NCBI GenBank assembly: GCA_003169975.1 | Contig: PNAA01000035.1 | Location: 577-64,576, forward strand | DNA length: 64,000 nt | Direction: 5' to 3' | Origin: Spartobacteria bacterium | GTDB taxonomy: Bacteria; Verrucomicrobiota; Verrucomicrobiia; Chthoniobacterales; UBA10450 | Part shown: positions 26,648 to 35,817 of the stretch, piece by piece | How the letters are laid out: every line of letters begins with the position of its first letter | How positions within the stretch are numbered: position 1 is the first letter of the stretch | Notes under the pieces: generated by a model | Told to the model about the DNA's origin: nothing | The model's input: only the letters and a program-made list of their open reading frames with translations | The model's database searches: none | Made by a program: the position numbers and the translations under genes

Positions 26648-26727
26648 CGGCGGACGTGCTTCCGCACGTCCGAATTTGTCATTGCCGGCTGCTCTTTGGA
26701 TCGGGGACGTGCGGAAGCACTTCCCTC
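26648..26727. repeat. Extragenic palindromic repeat, GGACGTGCGGAAGC type
   Basis: The left part GGACGTGCTTCCGCACGTCC is itself a hairpin, and the right part GGGACGTGCGGAAGCAC is its inverted near-copy. It fills the gap between two minus-strand genes. Confidence 0.75.
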
Positions 26728-26730
26728 CGA

Positions 26731-28512
26731 TTACTGATTGGAAATGGTCGCGGTCGTGCCGTCGATTTTCGTCAGGTTAATGGTGAACGGTTCGGCGTAG
26801 GTCGCCGCCCGATCCTGTAGCATGCTGATGGCCACGGCTTCGCCCAGTTGGATGGAGGAGGAGGTGTCAGTGCGCCAGTGGATGCCGGCGTGAATTCCGT
26901 GGGCGAATGAGATATTGTTGGCGAGCTTATTCAGCTCCCCGTTGACCGTGAGCTGGCCGGCATCGCCGCCCGTGTAGGGGAGGAGCGAAAGTCCATCGTT
27001 GGCTGGGACCACTGGGTTGGGGATGACGAAATTGCCATCAAAGAAGAACTTTAGAACAGTGATGCAGGCGCCGGCTACCGAGCCGTGTCCGGTGGGATAG
27101 GCCGGATGAGTGGGCGAGCCTTCGGGGAAAGGCTGCGAAAGAAAGTAATCGCCATACTTGCTGAAGCTGCTCTGCACCGCCTGGGAGTTGAGCACGTTGT
27201 TATTGACATGACCCTGGATGGTGCCGCCGAAACCGCTCAAGATTTGGCGCACAATGGCGCCGCCCGACTCGGGACGGTGACGGAGGTGAATCCACCATTT
27301 TTGATACCAAACGCTATTCAACGCATGGCGAGCAGCAGCCCCGAGAGTGGCTGCGTAATCCGGACCGCCGAAGGTGCCAAAGCCGTTTTGCTTGGTTGAG
27401 CCGACGTAGGGATTACCCGGGTTCCGAGGCGCTCCAATCGAGCTGAGGAGCAACAGAGCCGTAAAGTACGCCTGATAGAGCACGTCGACATGGGTGTATG
27501 AGCAAAGACCCCGGCCATCGTGGAGGAAGCGCGGTTGCGGATCAAACTGGAGTTGGGCTCCGGTAGGAATGCCATTCTGGACCAGTTGGTACGTCGTCGG
27601 ATCGGTCATGAAATCAATATTCGGCACGAATGTGATCAACTGCTGGCTCATTGGCTGAGCGCCCAGGAATGTGGGCTGGAGACAGAGCTGAGAGAGATAA
27701 GGTCCAAGGGTGTCGCCGGGATAAGTTCCGCGGAAGAGGAGATCCGGCGTGACATTGCCGAAGCTGTCCCTCGGTCCGAGGTAATCTGGCATGGTCGTCA
27801 GCTCGGCGGCGGCTTGAATGGCGGTAGAATTGGAGGCGTAGTCAGTGAAGGCGACATCCCGCAGGAGCGAAGCCCAATACAATTCGACCAGTTCAGTGCC
27901 GTAGGTTGGACCGGCGAGCGCGGGTGCGGGCGGGACCACGACCTGGTTTATTTGATTGGCCGGCGATGATGCATTCCCGAACTGCACATCGTCGCTCCCT
28001 TCCAAGGCGAAGGCGCGTCCTCCCAGCGGGCCATTCTGTGGTCGCGGGCCGCCCGTAATCACATTCTCGAAGTCTTCAAACTTACCGGTATTGATGGCGT
28101 GTCGGAAAGTCTGGAAAGCGGCCAAGTTCACCAGTCCGATCCCAACTTGCAGAATACCTTTGGTATAGGTGCCTGACTTGTCGGAATAGCGCTGTTCGTC
28201 GCCATTCGTGGTATGCGGCGGAATCGGGATGAGCGCTTCTTTCGTCGCTGCGCCAACTCGAATCGCGAAGGACTGAGCGACTCTCTTATCCGACACACCG
28301 GCGGGTGCGGGAATGCCATCCCCAATCGCGGGATTGTAATTTTGGCCGGAGGCAGACACGACTTTGCCGAGCACCGCGCCGCCAGCAAGTGCCGCGCCGA
28401 CCTGGCTCAGAAATCTACGCCGACTGGTTCCGTGATTGGACGTGTTGTCCTTCCCAGGCAGGTCTCTCTCTGGCTGTATTGATTTGGAAGGAACTGCGTC
28501 ATTATGATTCAT
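26731..28512 (-). CDS. Tat-exported vanadium-haloperoxidase/PAP2-like protein
   Basis: A 593-residue protein with a twin-arginine signal (TSRRRFLSQVGAALAGGAVLG). The three PAP2/haloperoxidase blocks are recognisable: KWWIHLRHRPE, YPTGHGSVAGACITVLK and HAGIHWRTDTSSSIQLGEA. In the family, block 2 usually reads PSGH and block 3 has an Arg six residues before the His; here they are PTGH and Gly. The axial His is kept. It could be a haloperoxidase, an acid phosphatase, or neither. AGGAG lies about 10 nt before the ATG. Its base composition looks less GC-rich than its neighbours, and it lacks the common nonamer. Confidence 0.82.
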   Translation of the reverse strand: MNHNDAVPSKSIQPERDLPGKDNTSNHGTSRRRFLSQVGAALAGGAVLGKVVSASGQNYNPAIGDGIPAPAGVSDKRVAQSFAIRVGAATKEALIPIPPHTTNGDEQRYSDKSGTYTKGILQVGIGLVNLAAFQTFRHAINTGKFEDFENVITGGPRPQNGPLGGRAFALEGSDDVQFGNASSPANQINQVVVPPAPALAGPTYGTELVELYWASLLRDVAFTDYASNSTAIQAAAELTTMPDYLGPRDSFGNVTPDLLFRGTYPGDTLGPYLSQLCLQPTFLGAQPMSQQLITFVPNIDFMTDPTTYQLVQNGIPTGAQLQFDPQPRFLHDGRGLCSYTHVDVLYQAYFTALLLLSSIGAPRNPGNPYVGSTKQNGFGTFGGPDYAATLGAAARHALNSVWYQKWWIHLRHRPESGGAIVRQILSGFGGTIQGHVNNNVLNSQAVQSSFSKYGDYFLSQPFPEGSPTHPAYPTGHGSVAGACITVLKFFFDGNFVIPNPVVPANDGLSLLPYTGGDAGQLTVNGELNKLANNISFAHGIHAGIHWRTDTSSSIQLGEAVAISMLQDRAATYAEPFTINLTKIDGTTATISNQ

Positions 28513-28775
28513 ATTGTGAGTACTCCTAATTAACCGGACGCGGTTATATTTCGGTTACAATTCCCATGTCAATCCATTTTTTTGGAATTTTTCTGGAAAT
28601 TTCTTCTCTTAGCGGTTTTCTGAAGATTCTGAGAACCTGACGAGGCAATTTTCGCGCGCCCGTCTGCCAAGACGTTCATTTCCGCCGTCGAGTGGAAGAA
28701 CGGCGGCCCAAGACCCGATCGGCCATTGACAAGCGGCGGAGTGAGCGGGATGGAACCACGCCGGAACAGGCTGCC
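28513..28775. promoter_or_regulatory. Divergent intergenic region
   Basis: 263 bp between the haloperoxidase-like gene (minus) and the LptF/G gene (plus). It includes an AT-rich stretch at about 28545-28615 unlike the surroundings, which is the likely place for promoters in both directions. No clear -35/-10 pair is claimed. Confidence 0.4.
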
Positions 28776-29885
28776 ATGAAACTGATCGACCGCTTCGTCG
28801 GCCGCGAGCTGATCGTCAACGTGCTCTTCGCGATCGCGGTGCTCAGCCTCGTGCTCGTGGTCGGCAATATTTTTCGCAAACTCCTCCCGCTCCTCGTGAA
28901 TCACGATGTGCCGATCGAGTTCCTCATCACCTTCATCGCCTACGTCCTGCCTTTCTCGCTCATCTTCACCATCCCGTGGGGCTTGCTCACCGCCATCCTG
29001 CTCGTCTTCGGCCGCCTCTCGGCGGATAACGAATTGATCGCCCTCCGCTCCAACGGCGTGAGCGTGACGCGCGTCTGCGTGCCGCTCGCCGTCCTCGCCG
29101 TGGTCTGCACCGCCATTTGTTTGTGGCTGAACGTCGATGTCGCTCCAGCCGCGCAGGAAAAATTGCGCAGCAGCATCTTCGATCTTGCGACGCAAAATCC
29201 GATCGCGCTTTTTGGCGGCGACCAGGTGATCGATCAATTCCCCGGCCGCAAAATCTACGTCGGGAAGAAGGAAGGCAACAAACTGGAGAACATCATCGTC
29301 TTCCAGATGGACGAACACGCGCTCCCCGTGCGGGTGACACATGCCCGCACCGGGTTGCTGGAAACGGATCTGACTAACAAACGCCTCCTTTTGCATCTTT
29401 ACGATGCGCGTTACCAGGAACGCGACGCGAAAGATCCCTACGACCTGCGCAAGATTCGCGACGGCATCAGCCTGGCGGAAGGGACGCTGCCGATCAGCTT
29501 GGAGGAACTTTACGAGAAAGAGAAAAAGCGGCCGACGCGCTCCGCTCTCTCTCTTTCGCAGTTGTTGGAGCAATTGAAGTCGGGTACGGGTCGCTCAGAT
29601 CGGAGCGCGACCCGGACCGAAATTAATAAGCGTTTCTCCTTTCCCTTTGCCTGCATCGCCTTCGCCCTCATCGGCGTGCCGTTAGGCATCACCACGCATC
29701 GGCGCGAAACCTCGGTCGGCTTCGCCACCGGCCTGATCGTGGCGATCTTTTATTTTCTCTTCATCATCATCGCCGACACCATGCGCGGCAATGCCAAGAT
29801 CCACCCCGAGCTGCTCGTCTGGTTTCCCAACGTGCTCTTCATCGTCATCGGCGCCTATCTCTTCCGGCGGCTGAGCAAACAGTAA
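28776..29885 (+). CDS. LptF/LptG family permease
   Basis: A 369-residue permease with the LptF/G plan: three N-terminal helices, a periplasmic beta-jellyroll domain (about residues 100-270), and three C-terminal helices. The opening MKLIDRFVGRELIVNVLFAI and the coupling-helix region LSADNELIALRSNGVSV are typical. With its partner and the LptB ATPase it would extract lipopolysaccharide from the inner membrane. Only one LptF/G gene is here; the partner and LptB must be elsewhere. The start is set by ATG 28776 before the first helix. Confidence 0.9.
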   Translation: MKLIDRFVGRELIVNVLFAIAVLSLVLVVGNIFRKLLPLLVNHDVPIEFLITFIAYVLPFSLIFTIPWGLLTAILLVFGRLSADNELIALRSNGVSVTRVCVPLAVLAVVCTAICLWLNVDVAPAAQEKLRSSIFDLATQNPIALFGGDQVIDQFPGRKIYVGKKEGNKLENIIVFQMDEHALPVRVTHARTGLLETDLTNKRLLLHLYDARYQERDAKDPYDLRKIRDGISLAEGTLPISLEELYEKEKKRPTRSALSLSQLLEQLKSGTGRSDRSATRTEINKRFSFPFACIAFALIGVPLGITTHRRETSVGFATGLIVAIFYFLFIIIADTMRGNAKIHPELLVWFPNVLFIVIGAYLFRRLSKQ

Positions 29886-29923
29886 GCGCTCCCTCGAACG
29901 GGCCACCGGAACCCGATCCTCCC

Positions 29924-30655
29924 CTAGCCGAGATCCGTCTTGCGCAAAACGACGACGAACTCCTGCCCATTCTTAAGGACCGCCTCGATTTCAATCGGCC
30001 AATGGAAATCGCGCCGTAGGTTTAAGACCAATTCGATGAACTCGCGCTGTGTCCAGACGTGGAAGTGGATATCGCCCGCGGCCGCCTCGATTTGTTTGGC
30101 TCTCCGCTCCGCCTCGGATGCATCCGTGACTTTTCCGACGCTTGTTATCCAGTCGAGGTAATGCTCTGCCTCCGACCACTCTGGCGATTCCAAATAGTCG
30201 CGCTTGAGATGCTCGTAGGAAGTGACCGCGCGCGCGGCGTCGAAAGTGAAGCGTTTGTCCGGCAGCGCCAGGTAGAGTATTCCGCTTAGCTTGAGCACCC
30301 GGAACATATTTTCGATCGCCCCAATCGGATTGCGGACGTGTTCGATGACGTGATTGGCAATGACAAAGTCGCAGCTTGCGTCGGCGATGGAGGCGAGCTT
30401 TTCGCCGTCGTCGACTTGGTCGAGGGCGACCAGGGGCTGACCTGCAATTTCCGGATAGGCGACGCGCAATTTGTCAGTCGGGAGCCGATCAACGTAACGG
30501 ACCTTGGCTCCGTGAAACGTCTGCAGCGGGTCGTTCAAGGCGCCGATCTCGATGCCGTGACCGCGGATGTAGCGATAGGCGGCGAAGGGGCGCACCTTGG
30601 TCGCGATCACGCGCCAGCGCCCGCTCCACGATTGTGCCCAACGAAGGAATCCCAT
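29924..30655 (-). CDS. SAM-dependent methyltransferase (class I)
   Basis: A 243-residue protein. GHGIEIGALNDPL is a weak motif I, VRYVDRL supplies the acidic ribose contact, and DFVIANHVIEHVRNPIGAIENMFRVLKLSGILYLALP (in blocks) is the typical methyltransferase type 11/23 core. The C-terminus has HFHVWTQREFIELV, common in glycan-associated methyltransferases. The substrate is not known. It follows the transglutaminase-like gene with 29 nt between them, which contains a GCCTAACG word. Confidence 0.78.
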   Translation of the reverse strand: MGFLRWAQSWSGRWRVIATKVRPFAAYRYIRGHGIEIGALNDPLQTFHGAKVRYVDRLPTDKLRVAYPEIAGQPLVALDQVDDGEKLASIADASCDFVIANHVIEHVRNPIGAIENMFRVLKLSGILYLALPDKRFTFDAARAVTSYEHLKRDYLESPEWSEAEHYLDWITSVGKVTDASEAERRAKQIEAAAGDIHFHVWTQREFIELVLNLRRDFHWPIEIEAVLKNGQEFVVVLRKTDLG

Positions 30656-30684
30656 GGCGTCCCCGTCCGCCTAACGGCGCTCGG

Positions 30685-31500
30685 TCATGCGGCGGAAGCG
30701 CTGACCTCGTCGCTGATGACGAAGAACTTCTTCAACGTCGCGCTCCCGAAGTTCGTCGTGAGGGCAACATCCGCGGCGTCGCGCCCGACCGCCATTACGA
30801 TGCGGCCGATCCGCGGCACGTTGTGGCGGGCGTCGAAGGTGTGCCAGCGATCGCCGAGATAAACTTCGAACCAGCCGCTGAAATCCATCGGCAACACCAC
30901 CGGCACCCCGATGTCGCCCATGTATCCGGTCACGTAGCGCGCCGGGATGTTCAGGCAGCGGCAAAAGGTGAGCGCGAGATGACTGAAATCGCGGCAAACG
31001 CCCTCGCCGCTCTGGTAAACGTCGAAGGCCGATTTCGACGGATCGGCGAAATGATAACCAAAGGTGATGTGCTGGTTCACCCAGGTGCAGATCGCCTGCA
31101 CCCGCGGCCAGCCGGGCGGCGTCTCGCCAAAAAGTTTCCAGGCGACAGCGGAAAGCCTGTCCACCTCGCAGTAACGGCTCGGCATGAGAAAGGCCAGCGT
31201 CTCGTTAGGCAAATTTTCGATCTTGTGCTGGATCGCATCCGACGACTGCGGATCGGGTTCGCCGCTGTCTTCGATTAGCGTCTCGAGCGCGAGGCGGAGA
31301 TTGCCCGGCGGCGCGAGGAGCCGCGCACAGCGGTTGCCGAAGAGATCGCTGTAATGCGTTACGGGAAGCGCCGGCTCGACCTGTAGTTCCTGCGGACCGC
31401 GCAAATCGCTTTCCCGCGAAGGATGCACGAAAAGCATCAGCACCATCGGCGTCGGGCCGCGGAGCTCAAACCCAATGTCGAATCCGATCTTGATCAGCAT
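30685..31500 (-). CDS. Transglutaminase-like cysteine protease family protein
   Basis: A 271-residue cytoplasmic protein (no signal seen). The catalytic triad of the transglutaminase core is visible: Cys in GEGVCRDFSHLAL, His in DRWHTFDARHN, and Asp in the same block. The N-terminal region is beta-rich, as in the bacterial transglutaminase N-terminal domain. Members can be peptidases or amide-forming enzymes; the substrate cannot be deduced. It starts 3 nt downstream of a GCCTAACG word and ends just ahead of a methyltransferase gene. Confidence 0.85.
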   Translation of the reverse strand: MLIKIGFDIGFELRGPTPMVLMLFVHPSRESDLRGPQELQVEPALPVTHYSDLFGNRCARLLAPPGNLRLALETLIEDSGEPDPQSSDAIQHKIENLPNETLAFLMPSRYCEVDRLSAVAWKLFGETPPGWPRVQAICTWVNQHITFGYHFADPSKSAFDVYQSGEGVCRDFSHLALTFCRCLNIPARYVTGYMGDIGVPVVLPMDFSGWFEVYLGDRWHTFDARHNVPRIGRIVMAVGRDAADVALTTNFGSATLKKFFVISDEVSASAA

Positions 31501-31583
31501 GTCGTTAGGCTGGGCCGAAGTTGGCCGCCTGCTTTCAGGCGTCCGACACTGTCACCTTGCGCTGGTGAAGTCGCATTATTTTT

Positions 31584-31615
31584 GTCGTTCCGAGCGGAGC
31601 GCAGCGCAGTCGAAA
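31584..31615. repeat. Half of a GTCATCCCGAGCG-type repeat
   Basis: GTCGTTCCGAGCGGAGCGCAGCGCAGTCGA matches the left arm of the full palindrome at 33195-33286. No second arm is present here, so this is a solo or decayed copy. Confidence 0.65.
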
Positions 31616-33148
31616 TTATCCGAACCGCTGGAAACCCTTCCAAAATTCCGGCCACGATTTTTTGAAATCGCGGCAGACAAAGATATCCGGGTGATCCTTC
31701 GTTTCTTCGTTTAGCACGCCGAAGCGATTCGTCACATGCCCCGCCAGCTCGACTCGGTTCGCGAAACGTTCCGCTGACTCGCGCGAAAATCCGACCAGGA
31801 TGACCACCTCCGGCGGTTGCGCGCCGTAACCGCGCCACCAATATGTGTTGGTGCCGCAGATGACCTCCGGGAGGCGATACGCGCGGCCATAGAGATTGAT
31901 CGCGCCCGCCTCGCCGGAGTTGCCAGCCAGGATCGCGGCCTGCAGTTTCTCTCCCTCAGGCAGCGCCGCGTAGATGCCGGCGATGGTTTGAGCCAGCTCC
32001 GGCCAGCCGATCTGCTCCGTGAAATCATCTTGCACCTTGCTCGTTAGGCGCCAGAGCGGGGAATTGATCGGCGCGAGCGGGAGCGTGAAGATGGCGCCGA
32101 GAATCGCGCCCGCTCCCAGTGCGGCCCAGGTCCAGGCCCGGCTGACCCGCGCCGCGGTCGCGCTCCGCGCTGCGAGCCAATCTTCCCAGACCACCGTGCC
32201 CGCGGCGAAAAGCATCGGGTAAGCCGCCGCCAGGTAATAGGATCGTCCCCGCGCCAGCAGGAACAAAACGAGAGGGACGACGAACATCCACCCGAGCGCG
32301 CGATAGCGTCGCCCCGCGGGCGAAATGAGATAGAAATAAAGGCCCGCCACCCATAAAGGCAGCGTGAAGAGATTCGCGCAGTCCGTCAGTTGGCCCGCCA
32401 GGAAACCATCGGTCCGGCCAATCCGGACGTCGCGCGCGTGGATGTGATTCAGGAAGGTGAGGGAAATGAAATGGTGCTGCGTTTGCCAAATGAGATTCGG
32501 CAGAACGATCACGACCGAAAGCGCCGCACCCGCCCAGAGCCACGGACTTTTCAGGTAACGCCGGGCCGGCGTGAGGACGACCCCGGCGCCGAGGCCCGCA
32601 ATGAAAAAGATCATCGTGTATTTGGTCATCATCCCGAGGCCGAGGACCGCGCCGATCGCGAGCCACCAGCGCGGATTATCTTCGCGCAACAGGCGGATGA
32701 GGAAATACGCCGCGGTCACCCACCAAAGAAAGTCGAGGGAGACGTATTGGAAGAGCGTCCCCATGGAAATTGCGACCGGCGAAGTCGCCGCCGCTAGCGC
32801 GGCGATCACCTGCGCCCGGCGTCGTCCGCCCAGTTCCCTTGCCATCAGGCCGATCAAGACCATCGCGATGCTCTGCGCCAGCGCGGCGAAGAAGCGCAGC
32901 CCGACGAGCGACGGCCCGAATAGTGTCAGCGCGATGCGCGCGACGAACGGCGTAAATGGTGGATACGAGACATAGCCCCAGTCGAGATAACGAGCGTCAT
33001 CGAGCACGCCTAGTTCGTCGCGATGAAATCCATATTGCCAATTGGTGGCGCAATGCAGGGCTAGCCGAGCCACAGCCAGCGCCAACAAGATCGCGAGAGC
33101 GCTTGGACCTCGCCCCCTGGGCGAAGCGATGGCCGTTGCCGTTTCCAT
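31616..33148 (-). CDS. Glycosyltransferase family 39-type membrane protein
   Basis: About 510 residues with some ten membrane helices. The N-terminal loop YGFHRDELGVLDDARYLDWGYVSYPP carries the conserved Asp-Glu of the first periplasmic loop seen in ArnT/PMT-like enzymes, which transfer sugars from polyprenyl phosphate donors on the periplasmic side. GARELGG-like and WWLAIGAVLGLGMMTKYTM blocks also fit. Acceptor unknown. ATG 33148 is preferred over 33199 as it gives a short basic N-terminus before helix 1. Confidence 0.85.
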   Translation of the reverse strand: METATAIASPRGRGPSALAILLALAVARLALHCATNWQYGFHRDELGVLDDARYLDWGYVSYPPFTPFVARIALTLFGPSLVGLRFFAALAQSIAMVLIGLMARELGGRRRAQVIAALAAATSPVAISMGTLFQYVSLDFLWWVTAAYFLIRLLREDNPRWWLAIGAVLGLGMMTKYTMIFFIAGLGAGVVLTPARRYLKSPWLWAGAALSVVIVLPNLIWQTQHHFISLTFLNHIHARDVRIGRTDGFLAGQLTDCANLFTLPLWVAGLYFYLISPAGRRYRALGWMFVVPLVLFLLARGRSYYLAAAYPMLFAAGTVVWEDWLAARSATAARVSRAWTWAALGAGAILGAIFTLPLAPINSPLWRLTSKVQDDFTEQIGWPELAQTIAGIYAALPEGEKLQAAILAGNSGEAGAINLYGRAYRLPEVICGTNTYWWRGYGAQPPEVVILVGFSRESAERFANRVELAGHVTNRFGVLNEETKDHPDIFVCRDFKKSWPEFWKGFQRFG

Positions 33149-33194
33149 TCGTCGGGATAGCAGACTAACGAATCGGCGCGAGTCACGCAACGAT

Positions 33195-33286
33195 GTCATC
33201 CCGAGCGGGAGCGCAGCGCAGTCGAGGGATCCCGTCGCGAAGCCTTAGGTAACTCCACGGGATCCCTCGACTGCGCTCGGGATGAC
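33195..33286. repeat. Extragenic palindromic repeat, GTCATCCCGAGCG type
   Basis: GTCATCCCGAGCG...CAGTCGAGGGATCCCGT on the left is mirrored by ACGGGATCCCTCGACTG...CGGGATGAC on the right. A near-perfect stem of about 40 bp is possible. It lies between two minus-strand genes. Confidence 0.88.
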
Positions 33287-33294
33287 CGCGGTCG

Positions 33295-34095
33295 TTAGGC
33301 AACTCGCCCAAACTGCGCCGTCACCCGCAGCTCGCGGTCCGCGGCGATCCGCACTTCACGCAACCTCACTTCGCCTAACGGCAGCGCCATGAGCGAAAAT
33401 TCGCGCCCGTTGAACCGCTGCAGGTGCGGCGCGATAAAACCGCAGGCCAGCGTCCCGAGCGTTCCTTCCCCCGCGCATTCGAGACCGGAGAGCCGCGCAT
33501 TCAGTTGCTCATCGATCGCCACGCTGCCGCTGATCCGCACCGCCGCGTTGAGAAAAAGCTTCTTCGCGCGCACCTCTACTACCACGTCGAGTGCCCGCTC
33601 CGAGCGCGACCGCAGCTCGATCCGCACATCTTCCACCGTCACGCCATGCTTCGCGGCCTCCGCCTTCGCGCCCGCGAGCACGAGCGCCTCGAGATCGGCC
33701 AGCGCGATCGAGGCCTCCACGTTCCCATCCGTCGCATCCTGCAAAAGCAGAAGCACCCTGCCATCCTGGTCGCGTCCCTGGCCGATCCACACGTCCCGCG
33801 CGGTGCACGATAGTTTGACCTTTGCCTGCTGCACTAGGATCGGCCGCCCGCTGATCTCGAAATGCGCCACCCGCAACGCCGGCTCGACCGCCCCAACCGG
33901 CGGCAAAGGCCGCGGCGGCTCCCCGGCATCCGCGCCATCGAGGGATACCCGGATCACCGCGAGGTCCGGATACTGTTTTTCCTCCACCGTCACCATCGGT
34001 CCCGTCGGCCTAACGACCCGACGCAGACTCTGCTCCAGCGCTGCGCGGAGCGCCTCAGCGTTTGGCGGCAGCGAATTGGTTTGGATCGGAAACAT
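33295..34095 (-). CDS. DUF2993-like protein of unknown function
   Basis: A 266-residue soluble protein. Features such as SIALADLEALVLAGAKAEAAKHGVTVEDVRIEL (in blocks) and VRISGSVAIDEQLNARLSGLECAGEGTLGTLACGFIAP recall the DUF2993/LmeA-like lipid-binding fold, though no signal peptide is visible. The match is by general pattern only. The TAA stop lies in a GCCTAACG word, and two more copies are within the gene (33373, 34008). Confidence 0.5.
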   Translation of the reverse strand: MFPIQTNSLPPNAEALRAALEQSLRRVVRPTGPMVTVEEKQYPDLAVIRVSLDGADAGEPPRPLPPVGAVEPALRVAHFEISGRPILVQQAKVKLSCTARDVWIGQGRDQDGRVLLLLQDATDGNVEASIALADLEALVLAGAKAEAAKHGVTVEDVRIELRSRSERALDVVVEVRAKKLFLNAAVRISGSVAIDEQLNARLSGLECAGEGTLGTLACGFIAPHLQRFNGREFSLMALPLGEVRLREVRIAADRELRVTAQFGRVA

Positions 34096-34191
34096 CCTGC
34101 CAACCTACGCAGTTTGGCTGCCGAGCGAACGCTTTCAATCGCGTCGACCGTTTCGCCAGGCACACGCCTTGCCGGCGCGTTGGGCGCTGAT

Positions 34192-34728
34192 TCAATTCCG
34201 TCGCCGGGTCGCCTCAAACAAGAACCACGTCCGGCGTTCGGTCTCGTCGATCCACACCTCGATCAAGCTCGCGGTCGCGACGTCGCGATGTTCGTCGCAG
34301 ACATTGTGCGTCTCGCGCAAGCGCGCCGCCAACGTCTGGTTGTCGTCCGCTAGTTCCGCAAGCATGTCGAGGGGCTCAACGTAATCGGCATTGTTATCGA
34401 CCACGCGCTGCGTGCGAGAGATGTGGCCGATCGATTTGAGCGTCGGTCCGCCTATCTTGCGGACTCGCTCTGCGACCGGATCGGTCATCGCGAAAAGCTG
34501 ATCGGCTTGTTCGTCGAGCAGCAGGTGGTAGTCGCGGAAATGCGGGCCGCTCATATGCCAGTGGAAATTTTTCGTTTTCAGGTAAAGCGCGAACACGTCA
34601 GCCAGAATCGCGTTCATCGCCCCCGCGATGTCCTTGGTGGCGGCAGGCGTGAGATCGGTGCGGGTGGCAAGCGGCGCGTTGCGCCTCCTCACGAGTTCCA
34701 GGGTCTTCTTGGAATTGTTTTTCTTCAT
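34192..34728 (-). CDS. dps: Dps-family DNA-protecting ferritin
   Basis: A 178-residue member of the Dps group, which stores iron and shields DNA under stress. The ferroxidase ligands lie in NFHWHMSGPHFRDYHLLLDEQADQLF (blocks HWHMSG and DEQAD). The N-terminal tail is Lys/Arg-rich (MKKNNSKKTLELVRRRN), as in Dps proteins that bind DNA. ATG 34728 matches the family start. A 56-bp element about 160 nt upstream is shared with the DUF4404 gene, suggesting common stress control. Confidence 0.93.
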   Translation of the reverse strand: MKKNNSKKTLELVRRRNAPLATRTDLTPAATKDIAGAMNAILADVFALYLKTKNFHWHMSGPHFRDYHLLLDEQADQLFAMTDPVAERVRKIGGPTLKSIGHISRTQRVVDNNADYVEPLDMLAELADDNQTLAARLRETHNVCDEHRDVATASLIEVWIDETERRTWFLFEATRRRN

Positions 34729-34886
34729 AATTTTTGTCTTCCTGTGTTGATTATTTCGGTCCTGACTCACGACGGCGAGCGGAATGTAAAGACTGATTCG
34801 CCGATGCTCTGCCTACCGGATGCCGCCCCGAGCCCGCTTCCCTCTTGCGCAGCCTTGCGGCGCGTTCCTGCGGATCGCCGGTGATC

Positions 34887-34942
34887 TTCCATTATCCTGT
34901 TATTACCAGCGGTCGCCGGAACGCGTCAACGCAGGAATGATC
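34887..34942 (-). promoter_or_regulatory. 56-bp element shared with the DUF4404 gene, copy 1
   Basis: These 56 bases match 36561-36616 at about 46 positions without gaps. On the minus strand both contain GATCATTCC, then CGTTGACG and, 18 nt later, TAATAA here (AAGTAA in copy 2), followed by CAGGAT. TTGACG with TAATAA resembles a sigma70-type promoter. It points towards dps. Confidence 0.5.
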
Positions 34943-35026
34943 TGCGTAACGTTACTGCTCGCGGGGAGCGCGCGCAGTGCAGCGCCTATGTGCAGCAAAA
35001 CCGCGGTCGGGGGCGTCACCGCATGG

Positions 35027-35617
35027 TCAGGTGTTCTTCGTGGGCGGCCCTGTCTGGAAAGTAGAGTTGTACTCTTCGACGGTGTAACGAGGAACGATAT
35101 GCTGCTGGCAGTTCCAGTCGAAGGCGCGAATCTGAAACTGAAAGGCTCGCGCGACCTTGCCGGGATAGCCTGCCACCTGCAAGCGGGCGATGAGGTCGGC
35201 GTCTTCCGAGATAGTGGCATCCGCCCAAATCTTCAGACGCAGCCGGTTGGGATAAGCCATCAGGAACAGGCAGGCATGATGAGTGGAGATGACATTGCCC
35301 GTGCTGATGTATTGGCAATTCCCCTTGAAATCGGCAAAGCCCAGCGTTTGCTCGTCGGTCACCCGGAGGAAGCCTTTCGGTCCGCCCCGATATTGGACAT
35401 AAGGCCAGCCGGTTTCACCCACGGTCGCGAGGTAAAACGAATCTCTCTGCGCGACAAACTCGACCTCCTCCGCGGTCAACCTGATGCGACGCTCGATCTG
35501 CTCCAGGCGCGCATAAGTCTTGCGTGAGCCAAGAGCCTCCTGGACGGCTTTTACTCCCGGCGTGAAAGCGATGTCTCCAAAGTTCTTAGTCGTAGGGCAA
35601 ATGATAAAGACCTGCAT
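35027..35617 (-). CDS. Pyridoxamine 5'-phosphate oxidase-family flavoprotein
   Basis: About 196 residues with an FMN-binding split-barrel. QRDSFYLATVGETGWPYVQYRGGPKGFLRV (in blocks) is the typical strand pair, and LGFADFKGNCQYISTGN places the FMN contacts. The substrate is unknown; such proteins often reduce quinones, haem or coenzymes. ATG 35617 begins MQVFIICPTTKNFGDIAF and is preferred to 35656. It lies in the stress/repair group. Confidence 0.85.
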   Translation of the reverse strand: MQVFIICPTTKNFGDIAFTPGVKAVQEALGSRKTYARLEQIERRIRLTAEEVEFVAQRDSFYLATVGETGWPYVQYRGGPKGFLRVTDEQTLGFADFKGNCQYISTGNVISTHHACLFLMAYPNRLRLKIWADATISEDADLIARLQVAGYPGKVARAFQFQIRAFDWNCQQHIVPRYTVEEYNSTFQTGPPTKNT

Positions 35618-35724
35618 AGCAGCGGCGGAGCCCGGGACTCGGACAGGTCGACTCAATCACGATGCGGTTTTGGCAGATTCGCGGGGCTGCAGCAAGCGGA
35701 AAAGCGCATGATCGGATCTTCGGG

Positions 35725-35809
35725 GCGCGGGTTACTAACCGCAGAGAGAACACAGAGTCTAGTCAAGGGCCTCAACTACAGCCTTCGATCTCTGCGCACT
35801 CTGCGACCC
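35725..35809. repeat. Direct repeat flanking the zinc-ribbon gene, copy 1
   Basis: GGGCGCGGGTTACTAACCGCAGAG at the left and CAGCCTTCGATCTCTGCG at the right correspond to the ends of 36147-36217. The outer parts are similar and the centre differs. Confidence 0.6.
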
Positions 35810-35817
35810 TCACCGAA

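Noticed and set aside
33195-33286. Insertion sequence or MITE with target duplication
   Set aside because: It is a clean palindrome, but I see no flanking duplication and no transposase in the window, so it is kept only as an extragenic repeat.
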